The notes under the pieces: model-generated
Told to the model about the DNA's origin: nothing
The model's database searches: none
The model's input: only the letters and a program-made list of their open reading frames with translations
Assembly: GCA_029212505.1 (NCBI GenBank)
Contig: JARGOS010000002.1
Span: 124,001-188,000 of the forward strand
Length of the DNA stretch: 64,000 bases
DNA from: Legionellaceae bacterium
Lineage (GTDB): Bacteria > Pseudomonadota > Gammaproteobacteria > Legionellales > Legionellaceae
Reading direction: 5' to 3'
Shown here: positions 52,526 through 63,023 of the stretch, one piece after another
Layout of the letters: each line of letters starts with the position of its first letter
How positions within the stretch are numbered: the stretch's first letter is position 1
Program-made: the position numbers and the translations under genes

Positions 52526-54537
52526 GTGGTGATCCCGTGATGTCGGAGAAAAGCGTCGGGTGTGGCGTCGCGTCCGCGAAAATTTTTAAAAAATTCACGG
52601 GCTGTTTGAGAACTTCCTACAGCTAAGATCGACGTTAAAAATTCTCGCCCCGTTTCGGCGTTAAACACCCCGTCTTCCTCAAAGCGTGCAAACGCATCAC
52701 TCGAGAGCATTTCGGCCCAAAGGTAGCTGTAATACCCCGCGGCATAGCCTCCTGCAAAAATATGTGAAAAACTCTGTGGAGCGCGATGATAAGAAGCCTG
52801 TGGCAAAACTTGGGTTGTTTTGCGTACTTGATTCAGGGCATCTGTGAGCCAGTTATCTTGCTCGCCTGGGTAGTCTGCGTGAAGTAAGAAATCAAACCAT
52901 GCAAACTCCAGTTGTCGGATGAGATGCAAGCCGGCTTGAAACTGCTTTGAGGCAAGCAGGGCCTTGAATAAATCATCGGGTAAAGGCTGACCGGTTTCGA
53001 CATGCGCTGATAATTGTTTGAGTGCGATGGGATCCCAGCAAAAGTTTTCAAAAAATTGACTGGGGAGCTCAACGGCGTCCCATTCTACGCCGTGAATACC
53101 TGACGCACCCAAGTAATCCACCTGCGTTAACAAATGATGTAAACAATGCCCCATTTCATGAAAAAGTGTGATCACTTCATCGTGCGATAACGTAGGTACA
53201 GAATAGGTTGCTGATTTTGCAAAATTACAGGTTAAAAAAGCAATGGGTAATTGGATATCACCGTTCGCAAGTTTTCGACGACTTTGTGCACTATCCATCC
53301 AGGCTCCGCCACGCTTGTTGGGGCGAGCGAATAAATCCATGTAGACATAGCCACGGAGCTTCTGCTCTTCATCGCGCAGCGCGTAGACCTGCACATCAGG
53401 ATGCCAGGTATCTGTTTGGGCTGTGATGTTTTCGAAATATATGCCATAAAGTTTTTGAATCATACCAAACATGCCGTCAATCACGTGAGGCAACGGAAAA
53501 TAGGGGCGCAGTGCTTCATCGTTGAGGGCATATTCAGCTTCTTTTTTCTTTTGAGAGACGTAGCTCACATCCCAGGGTTCAAGATGTGTGAGGCCACAGT
53601 GCTCGCGTGCAAATTCTCTCAGTGCTTCAACTTCACGCGTGGCTTCGGGCAAGACGCGTGTTGCAAGATCTGAGATAAAATCAAAAACATGTGCGGGTGT
53701 TTCCGCCATTTTTGTTACCAACGAATGCTCAGCGTAGTCTTTAAAGCCTAAGAGCTGAGATTGTTCATGTCGTAATGCTAAAATTTCGCTAATAATTGTG
53801 GTGTTATCAAATTGTGTCGCGTTGGGTCCTACGTCGGACGCGCGGGTGGCATAGGCTTCATGCATGGTCTGACGAAGCTCACGGTCGTCAGCATAGGTAA
53901 TCACGGCTAAATAACACGGGATCTCAAGGTTTAATAACCAGCCCTCCTGTTTTTTATCTTTTGCGCAGGCTCGCGCACGTTGTATGGCATGCTCGGGTAG
54001 GCCCGCAAGCTTGGCTTTATCCGTGATATGCAGCGAATAAGCGGCCACGGCATCTAGAACGTTATTATCAAATTGATTTGAAAGCTCGGCTAAACGGCTA
54101 TTAATCGCTTCAAAACGTGTTTGCTTATCATGAGGCAAAGCCACACCCGCGAGCTCAAAGTCACGTAACGTATCAGCGATAATTTTTTGCTGAGTCGCGT
54201 CAAGCGTGCTTGTATCCAAGGCTTTGATGGCTTGAAATAAAGCTTGGTTATGATGAACAGCTGACTCATAGGCGCTGAGTTCAGGAAGGCAGGCTTGATA
54301 GGCCTCACGTAATTCAGGTGAATGCATCACGGCGTTTAAGTGCGCAAGTGGAGACCAAGCGTTTGAGAGCGCGTCATCAAGATCATCTAAAGGATGCATC
54401 AAGCTATCCCAGGAGGGCGCTAGGTGATTGGTTTTCACTAAAGCGTCGATCGCCTCTAAGTTATGCTTCAGCAATGATTTAAATTGCTCAGGAAAATGTG
54501 CCGGTTCAAATTTTGAGAAATTGGGGTGTGTATTCAT
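52522..54537 (-). CDS. prlC: Oligopeptidase A (M3 zinc metallopeptidase)
   Basis: Cytosolic M3 oligopeptidase that clears signal peptides and other short peptides. The zinc motif HEMGHCLHHLL lies near 460, with the third ligand Glu in VEWDAVELPSQFFENFCW. Other marks: GFKDYAEHSLVTKMAETPAHV, GGYAAGYYSYLWAEMLSSDAF. The ATG at 54537 (MNTHPNFSKFEPAHF) is preferred over the upstream 24 residues, which do not resemble the family. 671 aa. Confidence 0.95.
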   Translation of the reverse strand: MNTHPNFSKFEPAHFPEQFKSLLKHNLEAIDALVKTNHLAPSWDSLMHPLDDLDDALSNAWSPLAHLNAVMHSPELREAYQACLPELSAYESAVHHNQALFQAIKALDTSTLDATQQKIIADTLRDFELAGVALPHDKQTRFEAINSRLAELSNQFDNNVLDAVAAYSLHITDKAKLAGLPEHAIQRARACAKDKKQEGWLLNLEIPCYLAVITYADDRELRQTMHEAYATRASDVGPNATQFDNTTIISEILALRHEQSQLLGFKDYAEHSLVTKMAETPAHVFDFISDLATRVLPEATREVEALREFAREHCGLTHLEPWDVSYVSQKKKEAEYALNDEALRPYFPLPHVIDGMFGMIQKLYGIYFENITAQTDTWHPDVQVYALRDEEQKLRGYVYMDLFARPNKRGGAWMDSAQSRRKLANGDIQLPIAFLTCNFAKSATYSVPTLSHDEVITLFHEMGHCLHHLLTQVDYLGASGIHGVEWDAVELPSQFFENFCWDPIALKQLSAHVETGQPLPDDLFKALLASKQFQAGLHLIRQLEFAWFDFLLHADYPGEQDNWLTDALNQVRKTTQVLPQASYHRAPQSFSHIFAGGYAAGYYSYLWAEMLSSDAFARFEEDGVFNAETGREFLTSILAVGSSQTAREFFKNFRGRDATPDAFLRHHGITT

Positions 54538-54615
54538 AGTGTAGGTAGGCCTGTTTGCGTCAAGCGTGAAGTATGAACTCAGCATACAATAAGATGGTGT
54601 GGCGAACAATTGTGT

Positions 54616-56409
54616 TTATACGTTTTGAGTCGCCTCATGTGAATCAGCTAAATAACCGCCTATTTGAGCATCCCAGAGCTTTTTATACAGGCTGTTGTTT
54701 AGCAGTAACGCCTCATGCGTTCCATCTTCAATAATTTGGCCTTGATCAAACACAAGTATACGGTCCATATGCAACAAGGTGGATAAGCGATGCGCAATCA
54801 CCAACGTCGTTTTGTTTTGCATGAGCTCACCAAGACTTGCTTGAATTAATTGCTCGCTCAAAGAGTCAATTTGTGATGTTGCTTCATCTAAAATAAGAAT
54901 CGGTGCGTTTTTAAGTATGGCTTTTGCGATAGCGATACGCTGGCGCTGTCCACCGGATAATCGCATGCCACGCTCGCCCACACGTGAATGATAACCCTCG
55001 GGCAGTTGGGTAATAAACTCATGGGCGTGTGCTTTTTGAGAAGCTGCAATCACCTCTTGATCTGTTGCATCAAGGCGGCCATAGCGAATATTTTCCATCA
55101 GGGTTCGGTGGAAGCGACTCGGATCTTGTGGAATGAGCCCAATATGTTGATGAAGCGAGTCTTGGGTTACATCACGAATATCTTGGCCATCAATGCATAT
55201 AGCACCTTCGGTGACATCGTGAAGGCGTAAAATTAAATTCACAAACGTCGATTTTCCACTGCCTGAATAACCCACCAGACCGACACGCTGCCCTGGTTTT
55301 ATGATGATGGATTTTTTTTGAAAAATAGCCGCGGTTTTTTTGTAATTAAATTTTACATCTGTAAACGTGATCTCCCCGTGCGTGCATTCGAGTTGCTTAG
55401 CATCAGGTTTATCAGTAATTTCGAGGGGCGTCATGATGGTCCATAAACTTTGCTTACACTTGCCGGTGGCTTTATTAAAATCATCAATTTTTGACAGTGC
55501 AGACCACATTTTATGACCTGTTTCTAATGCAAGCCCAAAAATTAAGGCAAAATCACCGACCGTGACCACATGCTGGCTGTATAAATGTACGAGAAAATAC
55601 GCTGAGGCGCCAATCATGATGGCGATCATGCCACCTTGAATCGCGTGCATCATCACGGCATATAAATAGGTCTTTTCGTAGGCTTGTTGTTGTTTACGAA
55701 AAAAGGGACGCATTCTAACGCTTTCGTAGTGCTTGTTTGCAAAAAGCCTAATATTATTTTGATTGGTGACCGTATCGACCAATTCGCCAACCACGGTTGA
55801 TTCGGCTTTTGTTTGTGCATGAGCGAGTGCAATAAATTTTCTCGACATCAAAAGGCTTGCGCCTGAAAACAGAATAAACCAGATCACGAGAACAAAGAAA
55901 AAAATTGGATTAACAAAATAGGCGGTTATTAATGCGGTGATGAGTAACGATGCGCTTTTTAAAAAGTCTGTTGCGATGGAGGTAATAAGTTTTTCGGTAC
56001 CGTCGGCGACGTTCGTAATTTTTTTTGCAATCATGCCCGATAAATTATCTTCAAAAAATTGATGAGACTGGCCCAACACATAGGTCATCAGCGAGCCGGT
56101 GATGCGATTGATGATATGTGGTACATGTTGGCTATGTAGATAGGTAATACCGCGCCAGGTGATGTTATCGAAAATAATAAAGTTGAGTACGATGAGACTG
56201 ACTGGCAGTATGAGAATGGAAGCATCGTCGTTGTGAATTTCAGGTAATAAATTAATCACGTGTTTAATCAAAATGCTATTAAACGGTCCCCAAAAACCTG
56301 CGATAATAGCAAGAAATATAATAGTAAAAACCGCTGGTTTTTCATCACGTAAAAAATGCCAGATGAAGGGAAAAACGGCTTTGGGGAGCTTTGGGGTATG
56401 GGTTGCCAT
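54616..56409 (-). CDS. ABC transporter, fused membrane and ATPase domains
   Basis: Type IV exporter-like half-transporter. Six membrane helices in residues about 10-310, then an ATPase with Walker A GLVGYSGSGKST, Q-loop LIPQDPSRFH, signature LSGGQRQRIAIAKAI, Walker B ILILDEATSQID and His loop IAHRLSTL. The start is set at 56409, giving 597 aa. The substrate is unknown; MsbA- or HlyB-like multidrug/lipid export is possible. The gene is 7 bases after the NagB/PIG-L fusion gene, so cotranscription is likely. Confidence 0.92.
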   Translation of the reverse strand: MATHTPKLPKAVFPFIWHFLRDEKPAVFTIIFLAIIAGFWGPFNSILIKHVINLLPEIHNDDASILILPVSLIVLNFIIFDNITWRGITYLHSQHVPHIINRITGSLMTYVLGQSHQFFEDNLSGMIAKKITNVADGTEKLITSIATDFLKSASLLITALITAYFVNPIFFFVLVIWFILFSGASLLMSRKFIALAHAQTKAESTVVGELVDTVTNQNNIRLFANKHYESVRMRPFFRKQQQAYEKTYLYAVMMHAIQGGMIAIMIGASAYFLVHLYSQHVVTVGDFALIFGLALETGHKMWSALSKIDDFNKATGKCKQSLWTIMTPLEITDKPDAKQLECTHGEITFTDVKFNYKKTAAIFQKKSIIIKPGQRVGLVGYSGSGKSTFVNLILRLHDVTEGAICIDGQDIRDVTQDSLHQHIGLIPQDPSRFHRTLMENIRYGRLDATDQEVIAASQKAHAHEFITQLPEGYHSRVGERGMRLSGGQRQRIAIAKAILKNAPILILDEATSQIDSLSEQLIQASLGELMQNKTTLVIAHRLSTLLHMDRILVFDQGQIIEDGTHEALLLNNSLYKKLWDAQIGGYLADSHEATQNV

Positions 56410-56416
56410 AAAATGG

Positions 56417-58318
56417 TTATCCTGTGTGGTTAAGCATGTACGCCTGCTTTGTATCGTTATCACTCATAGATGTACCAGAAAATAAACTGCTTATAGAGGC
56501 GAGGGAGGGCGCGGAGCTCAGATCAGCATCTGTATTATCTCTGTTACGTAATATACGCCTGGTTTTTTGTGTGACTTCGGCGTCTAATTCAGACATGAGG
56601 GTTTCAACCATTGCGTGCATTGATCGTGATTTTTGATGAACCAAGTCGGTTAAATCCATGGCCAGTAATAAGCCCGGTGCGGGGTTGGCTCCATGGGGGT
56701 GAGTTTGATATCCGGCATGGCCGCGTGCGCGCTGAACGGTGGTTATCGCATAATTTCGTCCCTGACTTGCTATCTGGGATTGATAAAAGCTAATCATTTC
56801 ATGCCATTTTTCAAGCGTGCTTTCATGTTCGACGGGAATTTTAAGTAAACGTTGTGTTGCAGCATGTAATGTACCCCAAACTTCCATACCCCATATTTTT
56901 ATTGTCTCTAAACGTGCTGTGTTTAAAAATCTTAAGGCATTGACTTGTTCAGCAAGGACGTTGATGTGTGTATCATGGTCATCAAATGGATTATGGCCAT
57001 AAACGTTGGTTAAATTTGGCATGCTACCGAACAGTCCGCGCATCGTGATTCTAACGTTTTGTAGCGTGGCTTGACCCATATCGCCGGTCATGGCGGCAGT
57101 TGGGAATTTGCACATAATGACAGGTACACGGGCAAAATCAGCGGCTTGACGTTGTTCCATTTGGCGTAAGCGAGTCAATTGTTCGGGGGTATATTGACTG
57201 TATTCTCCGTTTAGCGTGTTATGTGTTGCGGCACCGTTGGTGACAATGAGGGTAAGCCAAGGTGATGTTTTCTCAAGCATCATGGGGCCTGCCATAATTT
57301 CAGCATCATCGGGATGCGCTCCAATAACAACATCCGTGACTGCCCCAAGGTTGGCCGCCAGATCGTCAAGGTGTGCTTGATTTCTGGGATCAAACGCTTC
57401 GTTAATCTGCATGGTGTTTGGATTATAAAAATCAAAGTGTGGAGGTAGAAGCAATTCATGCATTTCTCCGTTAATACTTACGGTCACAGCGTAAGGTTGA
57501 TTGCTTCTGAATAATTGATTTTTTTGTTCTGCATTTAAATCAGTATGCGTGTCGAGTGTTTGTTGATCAAATAAAGCTAAAGCATCACGATCAACCAATA
57601 CCATGGTGTTGGCGTGATGATGCAAAGCACGGGCAGGGAGCGATTCGATGGTACCGTGTTCGAACATTGATTTGAGCGCTTTCGCTTTGTTGTGTCCGTT
57701 CACTAAGCAAACAATCGCTTTCGCTTTTAAAATAGGACCAAGACCGCGGGTATGCGCTGTCAGTGGTATCGTTTCGGTTCGATTAGTTTTTTTGTTGATT
57801 TGGTTAAAAAACCTACTGTTATCTTCTAATGTTTTTTGACTTAGTGTTATTTGTCGTGTCGATGAGTTGAGGCTTGAGCCATATTCATTGAAGGCGATAT
57901 GCCCGCTGCCTCCTCCAAGCCCTACAAGTTGTATATCGATCCCTCCAAGCGTTTCTATCTGTGCCTCATATGCGTCGTGGTGAAAGTCATGGTCACTGCT
58001 CACCAAATGTATATGCTCAGGGTTGGCATCGATGTGATTTAAAAATAATTGGCGTAATTGGACGTCATAATTGTTTCGATCATCATGCGCTAAGCCAATA
58101 TAATTGTCTAAATTAAAAAAGTGAACATGATTAAAATGTAAGCCTTCTTCGCGATGCATTCTGATGAGTTCGGCATAGAGCGGCTCCATGGTCGAGCCGG
58201 TAGCAAGGCCAAAATTAAAGTGCTCATGGTTGTCCGCTTTTGTTTTGATGTTTTGAGCAATGTCTTGTGCAGCTCGAACGGCAATCGCGGGATGGTCGTT
58301 TAAAACAGTTAATTTCAA
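56417..58318 (-). CDS. NagB-like isomerase fused to PIG-L/LmbE deacetylase domain
   Basis: A 633-residue bifunctional-looking protein. Residues about 1-265 are glucosamine-6-phosphate deaminase-like: GLATGSTMEPLYAEL, HFFNLDNYIGL and GLGGGSGHIAFNEYGSS (canonical enzymes have GLGTDGHIAFNEPGSS). Residues about 330-560 are PIG-L/LmbE: VVIGAHPDDAEIMAGPMML with the zinc-binding AHPDD, and HDTHINVLA. Similar fusions occur in Bacteroidetes. A Ser/Leu-rich C-tail (580-633) is unusual. It probably acts on amino-sugar phosphates, maybe N-acetyl substrates; a role in cell-wall recycling is inference. Confidence 0.88.
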   Translation of the reverse strand: MKLTVLNDHPAIAVRAAQDIAQNIKTKADNHEHFNFGLATGSTMEPLYAELIRMHREEGLHFNHVHFFNLDNYIGLAHDDRNNYDVQLRQLFLNHIDANPEHIHLVSSDHDFHHDAYEAQIETLGGIDIQLVGLGGGSGHIAFNEYGSSLNSSTRQITLSQKTLEDNSRFFNQINKKTNRTETIPLTAHTRGLGPILKAKAIVCLVNGHNKAKALKSMFEHGTIESLPARALHHHANTMVLVDRDALALFDQQTLDTHTDLNAEQKNQLFRSNQPYAVTVSINGEMHELLLPPHFDFYNPNTMQINEAFDPRNQAHLDDLAANLGAVTDVVIGAHPDDAEIMAGPMMLEKTSPWLTLIVTNGAATHNTLNGEYSQYTPEQLTRLRQMEQRQAADFARVPVIMCKFPTAAMTGDMGQATLQNVRITMRGLFGSMPNLTNVYGHNPFDDHDTHINVLAEQVNALRFLNTARLETIKIWGMEVWGTLHAATQRLLKIPVEHESTLEKWHEMISFYQSQIASQGRNYAITTVQRARGHAGYQTHPHGANPAPGLLLAMDLTDLVHQKSRSMHAMVETLMSELDAEVTQKTRRILRNRDNTDADLSSAPSLASISSLFSGTSMSDNDTKQAYMLNHTG

Positions 58319-58486
58319 TGCAAAATCCTTTTATTGATATGAACGTTTTGTTTTTTTTATCGTGCATGCTAACCCAATATTTGAGATTTTAAAATAAACA
58401 TCGGTATCTCTTTTCATGGCTCTTTTTGTGATTTAGCGGTATGATCGCGCCAAAATTTTTATTTTTATAGATTATCTTGGGATCTC
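58319..58486. other. Divergent intergenic region nagB-fusion / psd
   Basis: 168 bp, AT-rich, holding promoters for both directions. Candidate -10 for psd is TATGAT in GCGGTATGATCG, but no good -35 lies at proper spacing. Nothing else recognised. Confidence 0.4.
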
Positions 58487-59362
58487 ATGCGTTCGATACG
58501 AGTTAAACTTTTTTTACAATACACCGCACCAAAAATCATGCTTTCCGCCTTGGCGGGCATGTTTGCTGATAGCAAAATCAGTCAAATCAAAAATTATGTG
58601 ATTCGCCGTTTTATTCAAAGCTATGACGTGGCAATGCATGAAGCCGTGCGCGAGCATGCTGCAGATTACGTGAGTTTTAATGATTTTTTTACGCGGTATT
58701 TAAAGCCCGGTGTTCGGCCGATTGCTGAGGCTGATATTGTTTCTCCGGTGGATGGTTGTGTCAGTGAAATCGGGCCTATTCAACAAGGGCAGCTTTTGCA
58801 GGCCAAAGGCCGATATTATTCTGTGAATGACTTGCTGGCCTGTGACGAGAAAAAAAGTGCGCCGTTTCAGCAAGGATCGTTTGCAACACTTTATCTTTCG
58901 CCACGGGATTATCATCGCGTCCACATGCCTGTAGCTGGCACGCTGCAAGACATGATTCATGTGCCGGGTACGTTATTTTCGGTTCAGCCCGATACGGTGC
59001 GTCATATTCCACGATTATTTGCACGAAATGAGCGTGTGGTTTTATTTTTTGAGACAAGCTTAGGCCCGATGGCCGTGATTTTAGTTGGGGCAACGATTGT
59101 CGGTAAAATTGGAACGTGTTGGCACGGTGATTTACCACGTGTTAAAACAACTACCAATTTTGAGCATGATTTACCTGCCTCTTCTGAGCGAACACTCAAA
59201 CAGGCTGACGAAGTGGGATATTTTAAACTCGGCTCAACCGCAATTATATTATTTTCAGAGCATAGCAAGATTGAATGGACGCCAGAATTAAAAGCAGGTG
59301 TGCGTGTGCGCTTAGGTGAAGCACTCGGTATGGCCAACGTGATTGAAAAAAAACAAGGATAA
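58487..59362 (+). CDS. psd: Phosphatidylserine decarboxylase proenzyme
   Basis: Makes phosphatidylethanolamine at the inner membrane. The proenzyme of 291 residues is cleaved at LGST (near 248-251, YFKLGSTAIILF) to form the pyruvoyl group on the small subunit. VSPVDGCVSEIG, SPRDYHRVHMP, VALFFETSLGPMAVILVGA-like and GKIGTCWHG motifs are present. Four bases separate it from eno, so the two are cotranscribed. Its product is the likely substrate pool of the Kua-type desaturase, though they are not adjacent. Confidence 0.97.
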   Translation: MRSIRVKLFLQYTAPKIMLSALAGMFADSKISQIKNYVIRRFIQSYDVAMHEAVREHAADYVSFNDFFTRYLKPGVRPIAEADIVSPVDGCVSEIGPIQQGQLLQAKGRYYSVNDLLACDEKKSAPFQQGSFATLYLSPRDYHRVHMPVAGTLQDMIHVPGTLFSVQPDTVRHIPRLFARNERVVLFFETSLGPMAVILVGATIVGKIGTCWHGDLPRVKTTTNFEHDLPASSERTLKQADEVGYFKLGSTAIILFSEHSKIEWTPELKAGVRVRLGEALGMANVIEKKQG

Positions 59363-60634
<1,272 letters not shown>

Positions 60635-60662
60635 GTCTCAGTAATCAGTGAGGGCCCATAGG

Positions 60663-61166
60663 ATGAAGCGTTTGTTTAGAATCGAGCAGGGCGCGCTTGC
60701 ACTGCTTGCGATGTTGGTGTTGTTGCTGTCGTATTATTTACAGTATGTCAAAGATTTAGAGCCATGCCCGCTTTGTTTAATGCAGCGTTTTATGATGTTT
60801 GGACTTTTGTTGTGTTCGTTATTGGGTGTGTTGTTATTTACACGACGTCGTGGCATTGTTTTGATGTTTTCTGAGCTATTTTTAGCCTTAGGTGGAATGG
60901 TGTTTGCCTTTCGTCAACTGTGGCTCCAGAGCTTACCTGTTGCAGATACCGGTATGTGCTTGCCAGGCATTACGGCATTCATGCATAAATTGCCTTGGCA
61001 GGATGTTGTGCATGCGTTTGTTTGGGGTGGTTCAACTGGGTGTGGTGAGGTTGACTGGACGTTTGCAGGTTTTTCGATGCCTGCATGGTCTGCTGTTTAT
61101 TTTGGTCTAATCGGGTTGATGAGTGTGTTTTTTTTGACAAGGCTGTGTAAGCATGACAGCATTTAA
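60663..61166 (+). CDS. dsbB: Disulfide bond formation protein DsbB
   Basis: Inner-membrane quinone reductase that re-oxidises DsbA. 167 residues and four membrane helices. First Cys pair in EPCPLCLMQR (C35/C38), second pair C99 (GMCLPG) and C126 (GCGEVDW). ATG at 60663; an upstream GTG (60648) is less likely. GTGAGG precedes the ATG. The gene overlaps tgt by 14 bases. Confidence 0.92.
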   Translation: MKRLFRIEQGALALLAMLVLLLSYYLQYVKDLEPCPLCLMQRFMMFGLLLCSLLGVLLFTRRRGIVLMFSELFLALGGMVFAFRQLWLQSLPVADTGMCLPGITAFMHKLPWQDVVHAFVWGGSTGCGEVDWTFAGFSMPAWSAVYFGLIGLMSVFFLTRLCKHDSI

Positions 61167-62316
61167 AACTGAAATTCTTGGGCGACATGCCCATACGCGC
61201 GCACGCGTCACGCGGGTGACCACGCCGCACGGTGAATTTATCACGCCGGTGTTTATGCCGGTTGGAACCCGCGCCGGTGTGAATAACATGACGCCACGTG
61301 AGTTATGGGGTGCCAATAGTCAAATTATTTTGGGCGGCAATACCTATCATATGTTGTGTGCGCCGGGGATGGAGGTGATTGAAGCCGCCGGAGGCATGCA
61401 TCGGTTTATGGGGTGGAGTGGTCCCATGCTCACCGATAGTGGCGGTTTTCAGGTGTTTAGTTTATCTAAAAATCAAGCGTTGTGTCGTATTGATGATGAA
61501 GGCGCACATTTTACGCTCCCGGGTTCAAACAAAACCATTCACATGACGCCTGAAATGTCGCTTGAAACGCAAAAAATCATCGGTGCTGATATTATTATGG
61601 CGTTTGACCAGTGCACGCCTGATAGCTGCACAGAAGACGAAGTGAAATTTATTATGGAGCGTACACATCGTTGGCTCAGGCAGTCGGTGGCGTACCACGA
61701 GCAGCATCCGAATTCCCGTTATGGCGACAAACAAGCATTGTTTGGCATTATTCAAGGCAGTATTTTTCCTGAACTTCGACGAGAAAGTGCTGCTTTTGTC
61801 GCAAGTATGAACGTGGATGGCGTTGCTTTAGGGGGTGAGACGGTTGGCTTTGATATGCCTAAAACCGTTGACGTGATTCGTTGGGTTTATGATATTTTGC
61901 CTGAAGAAAAACCGCGTTATACCATGGGTGTGGGGATGTCACCCCAAGATTTACTCGACGTGGTTGCCGAAGGCATTGATATGTTTGATTGCGTGGCCCC
62001 TACCCGTAATGCGCGTCATGGTGCACTGTATTGCGGTGAAGTGGTGCGGCATAATCATTGGCTTAAATTTGAAAGTGAACACAAAGACGAGCGCATTCAA
62101 ATTAAAAAAGCATGTTTTGCCGATGATTTATCGCCCATCATGCCGGGGTGTGCATGTTATACCTGTACGCATCATTCACGCGCCTACATGCATCATTTGT
62201 TTAAGCAAAAATCACCAAATTTTACTGCGCTGGCCAGCATCCATAATATCCATGTTTTGCATGATGTTTGCACGCAGATGAGAAATTTAATTCTTGCGGA
62301 GCCTGCATCATCATGA
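61153..62316 (+). CDS. tgt: tRNA-guanine transglycosylase
   Basis: Exchanges guanine-34 for preQ1 in tRNA-Asp, -Asn, -His and -Tyr. 387 aa. Catalytic Asp in MLTDSGGFQVFSL, DQCTPDSCTEDEV, GGETVGFDMPKT, and the zinc ligands in CACYTCTHHSRAYMHHL. It is the queuine family bacterial form. tRNA-Asn(GUU) of this window is one of its substrates. Overlaps dsbB and tsaC (ATGA). Confidence 0.97.
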   Translation: MTAFKTEILGRHAHTRARVTRVTTPHGEFITPVFMPVGTRAGVNNMTPRELWGANSQIILGGNTYHMLCAPGMEVIEAAGGMHRFMGWSGPMLTDSGGFQVFSLSKNQALCRIDDEGAHFTLPGSNKTIHMTPEMSLETQKIIGADIIMAFDQCTPDSCTEDEVKFIMERTHRWLRQSVAYHEQHPNSRYGDKQALFGIIQGSIFPELRRESAAFVASMNVDGVALGGETVGFDMPKTVDVIRWVYDILPEEKPRYTMGVGMSPQDLLDVVAEGIDMFDCVAPTRNARHGALYCGEVVRHNHWLKFESEHKDERIQIKKACFADDLSPIMPGCACYTCTHHSRAYMHHLFKQKSPNFTALASIHNIHVLHDVCTQMRNLILAEPASS

Positions 62317-62864
62317 CCCATCTTATTGATATAGATAAAGCACACGCACTGATTCAAGCCGGTGAGGTGATCGCTTACCCAACTGAGGCGATTTATGGTT
62401 TGGGGTGCGATCCATTCAATCAGCAAGCGGTTGAAGCATTGCTGGCTTTAAAACAACGCTCGGTATCCAAAGGCTTGATTATTTTGGTCTCAACATGGGA
62501 GCAGATTTGGCCGCTCATAGGGGAGGTTCCTGAAGCGAGAATCGAGGCCGTTAAGCAAACGTGGCCCGGACCTGTAACCTGGATTTTCCCCAAATCAGAG
62601 CAAGTTCCAGCTTGGTTAAGTGGCGAACATGACGGCCTTGCGATTCGTATGACAGCGCATCCTGTTGCGCACGCTTTGTGTAAACATACCCCGCTTGTTT
62701 CAACCAGCGCAAATCTTACGGGCTCTAACCCAGCAAAAACGATCGATGATCTTGAAGATATGCTTGCTTCAGGTGCTGTGGCGGGTGTTGTTGCCGGAGA
62801 TTTAGGTGGGCGTTCGGCACCTAGTGAAATTTATCATGTGTTGAATGGAGTACGGGTTAGGTAA
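62313..62864 (+). CDS. tsaC: Threonylcarbamoyl-AMP synthase (TsaC/YrdC)
   Basis: Makes threonylcarbamoyl-AMP for t6A in tRNA. 183 aa. The ATG at 62313 overlaps the tgt stop; an in-frame ATG at 62268 lies inside tgt. Family marks: AYPTEAIYGLGCDP, LALKQRSVSKGLIILV, WPGPVTWIFP, LAIRMTAHP and STSANLTGSNPA. This is the short TsaC form without a Sua5 domain. Other members of the t6A route include tsaE (1078). Confidence 0.95.
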   Translation: MTHLIDIDKAHALIQAGEVIAYPTEAIYGLGCDPFNQQAVEALLALKQRSVSKGLIILVSTWEQIWPLIGEVPEARIEAVKQTWPGPVTWIFPKSEQVPAWLSGEHDGLAIRMTAHPVAHALCKHTPLVSTSANLTGSNPAKTIDDLEDMLASGAVAGVVAGDLGGRSAPSEIYHVLNGVRVR

Positions 62865-62871
62865 ATTTAAC

Positions 62872-62892
62872 ATCAATTAACATTGATTTTTG
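62872..62892 (+). terminator. Weak hairpin after tsaC
   Basis: ATCAAT (62872-62877) / ATTGAT (62882-62887) stem with TTTT behind it. A/T-rich stem makes it weak, but the position and T-run fit the end of the psd-tsaC transcript. Confidence 0.45.
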
Positions 62893-62945
62893 ATGAATAC
62901 CTTCAATTTTAAACGTGCTTAATCGACGTAAAGTCTCAGGATGAG

Positions 62946-63007
62946 TAAGCGATTGGACGAGCTTGCTTTAAGCGATTGGACGAGTATACAATAAGCAATT
63001 GGACGGT
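62946..63007 (+). repeat. Three 23-bp-spaced direct repeats before the DUF4143 ATPase
   Basis: TAAGCGATTGGACGAG at 62946-62961 and 62969-62984, and the variant TAAGCAATTGGACGGT at 62992-63007. The period is exactly 23 bases, and each copy includes TTGGAC, similar to a -35 box. They sit between tsaC and the second DUF4143 ATPase gene. They may be binding sites for a regulator or iteron-like sites. Confidence 0.8.
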
Positions 63008-63023
63008 TTTTTTGAGATCATTT

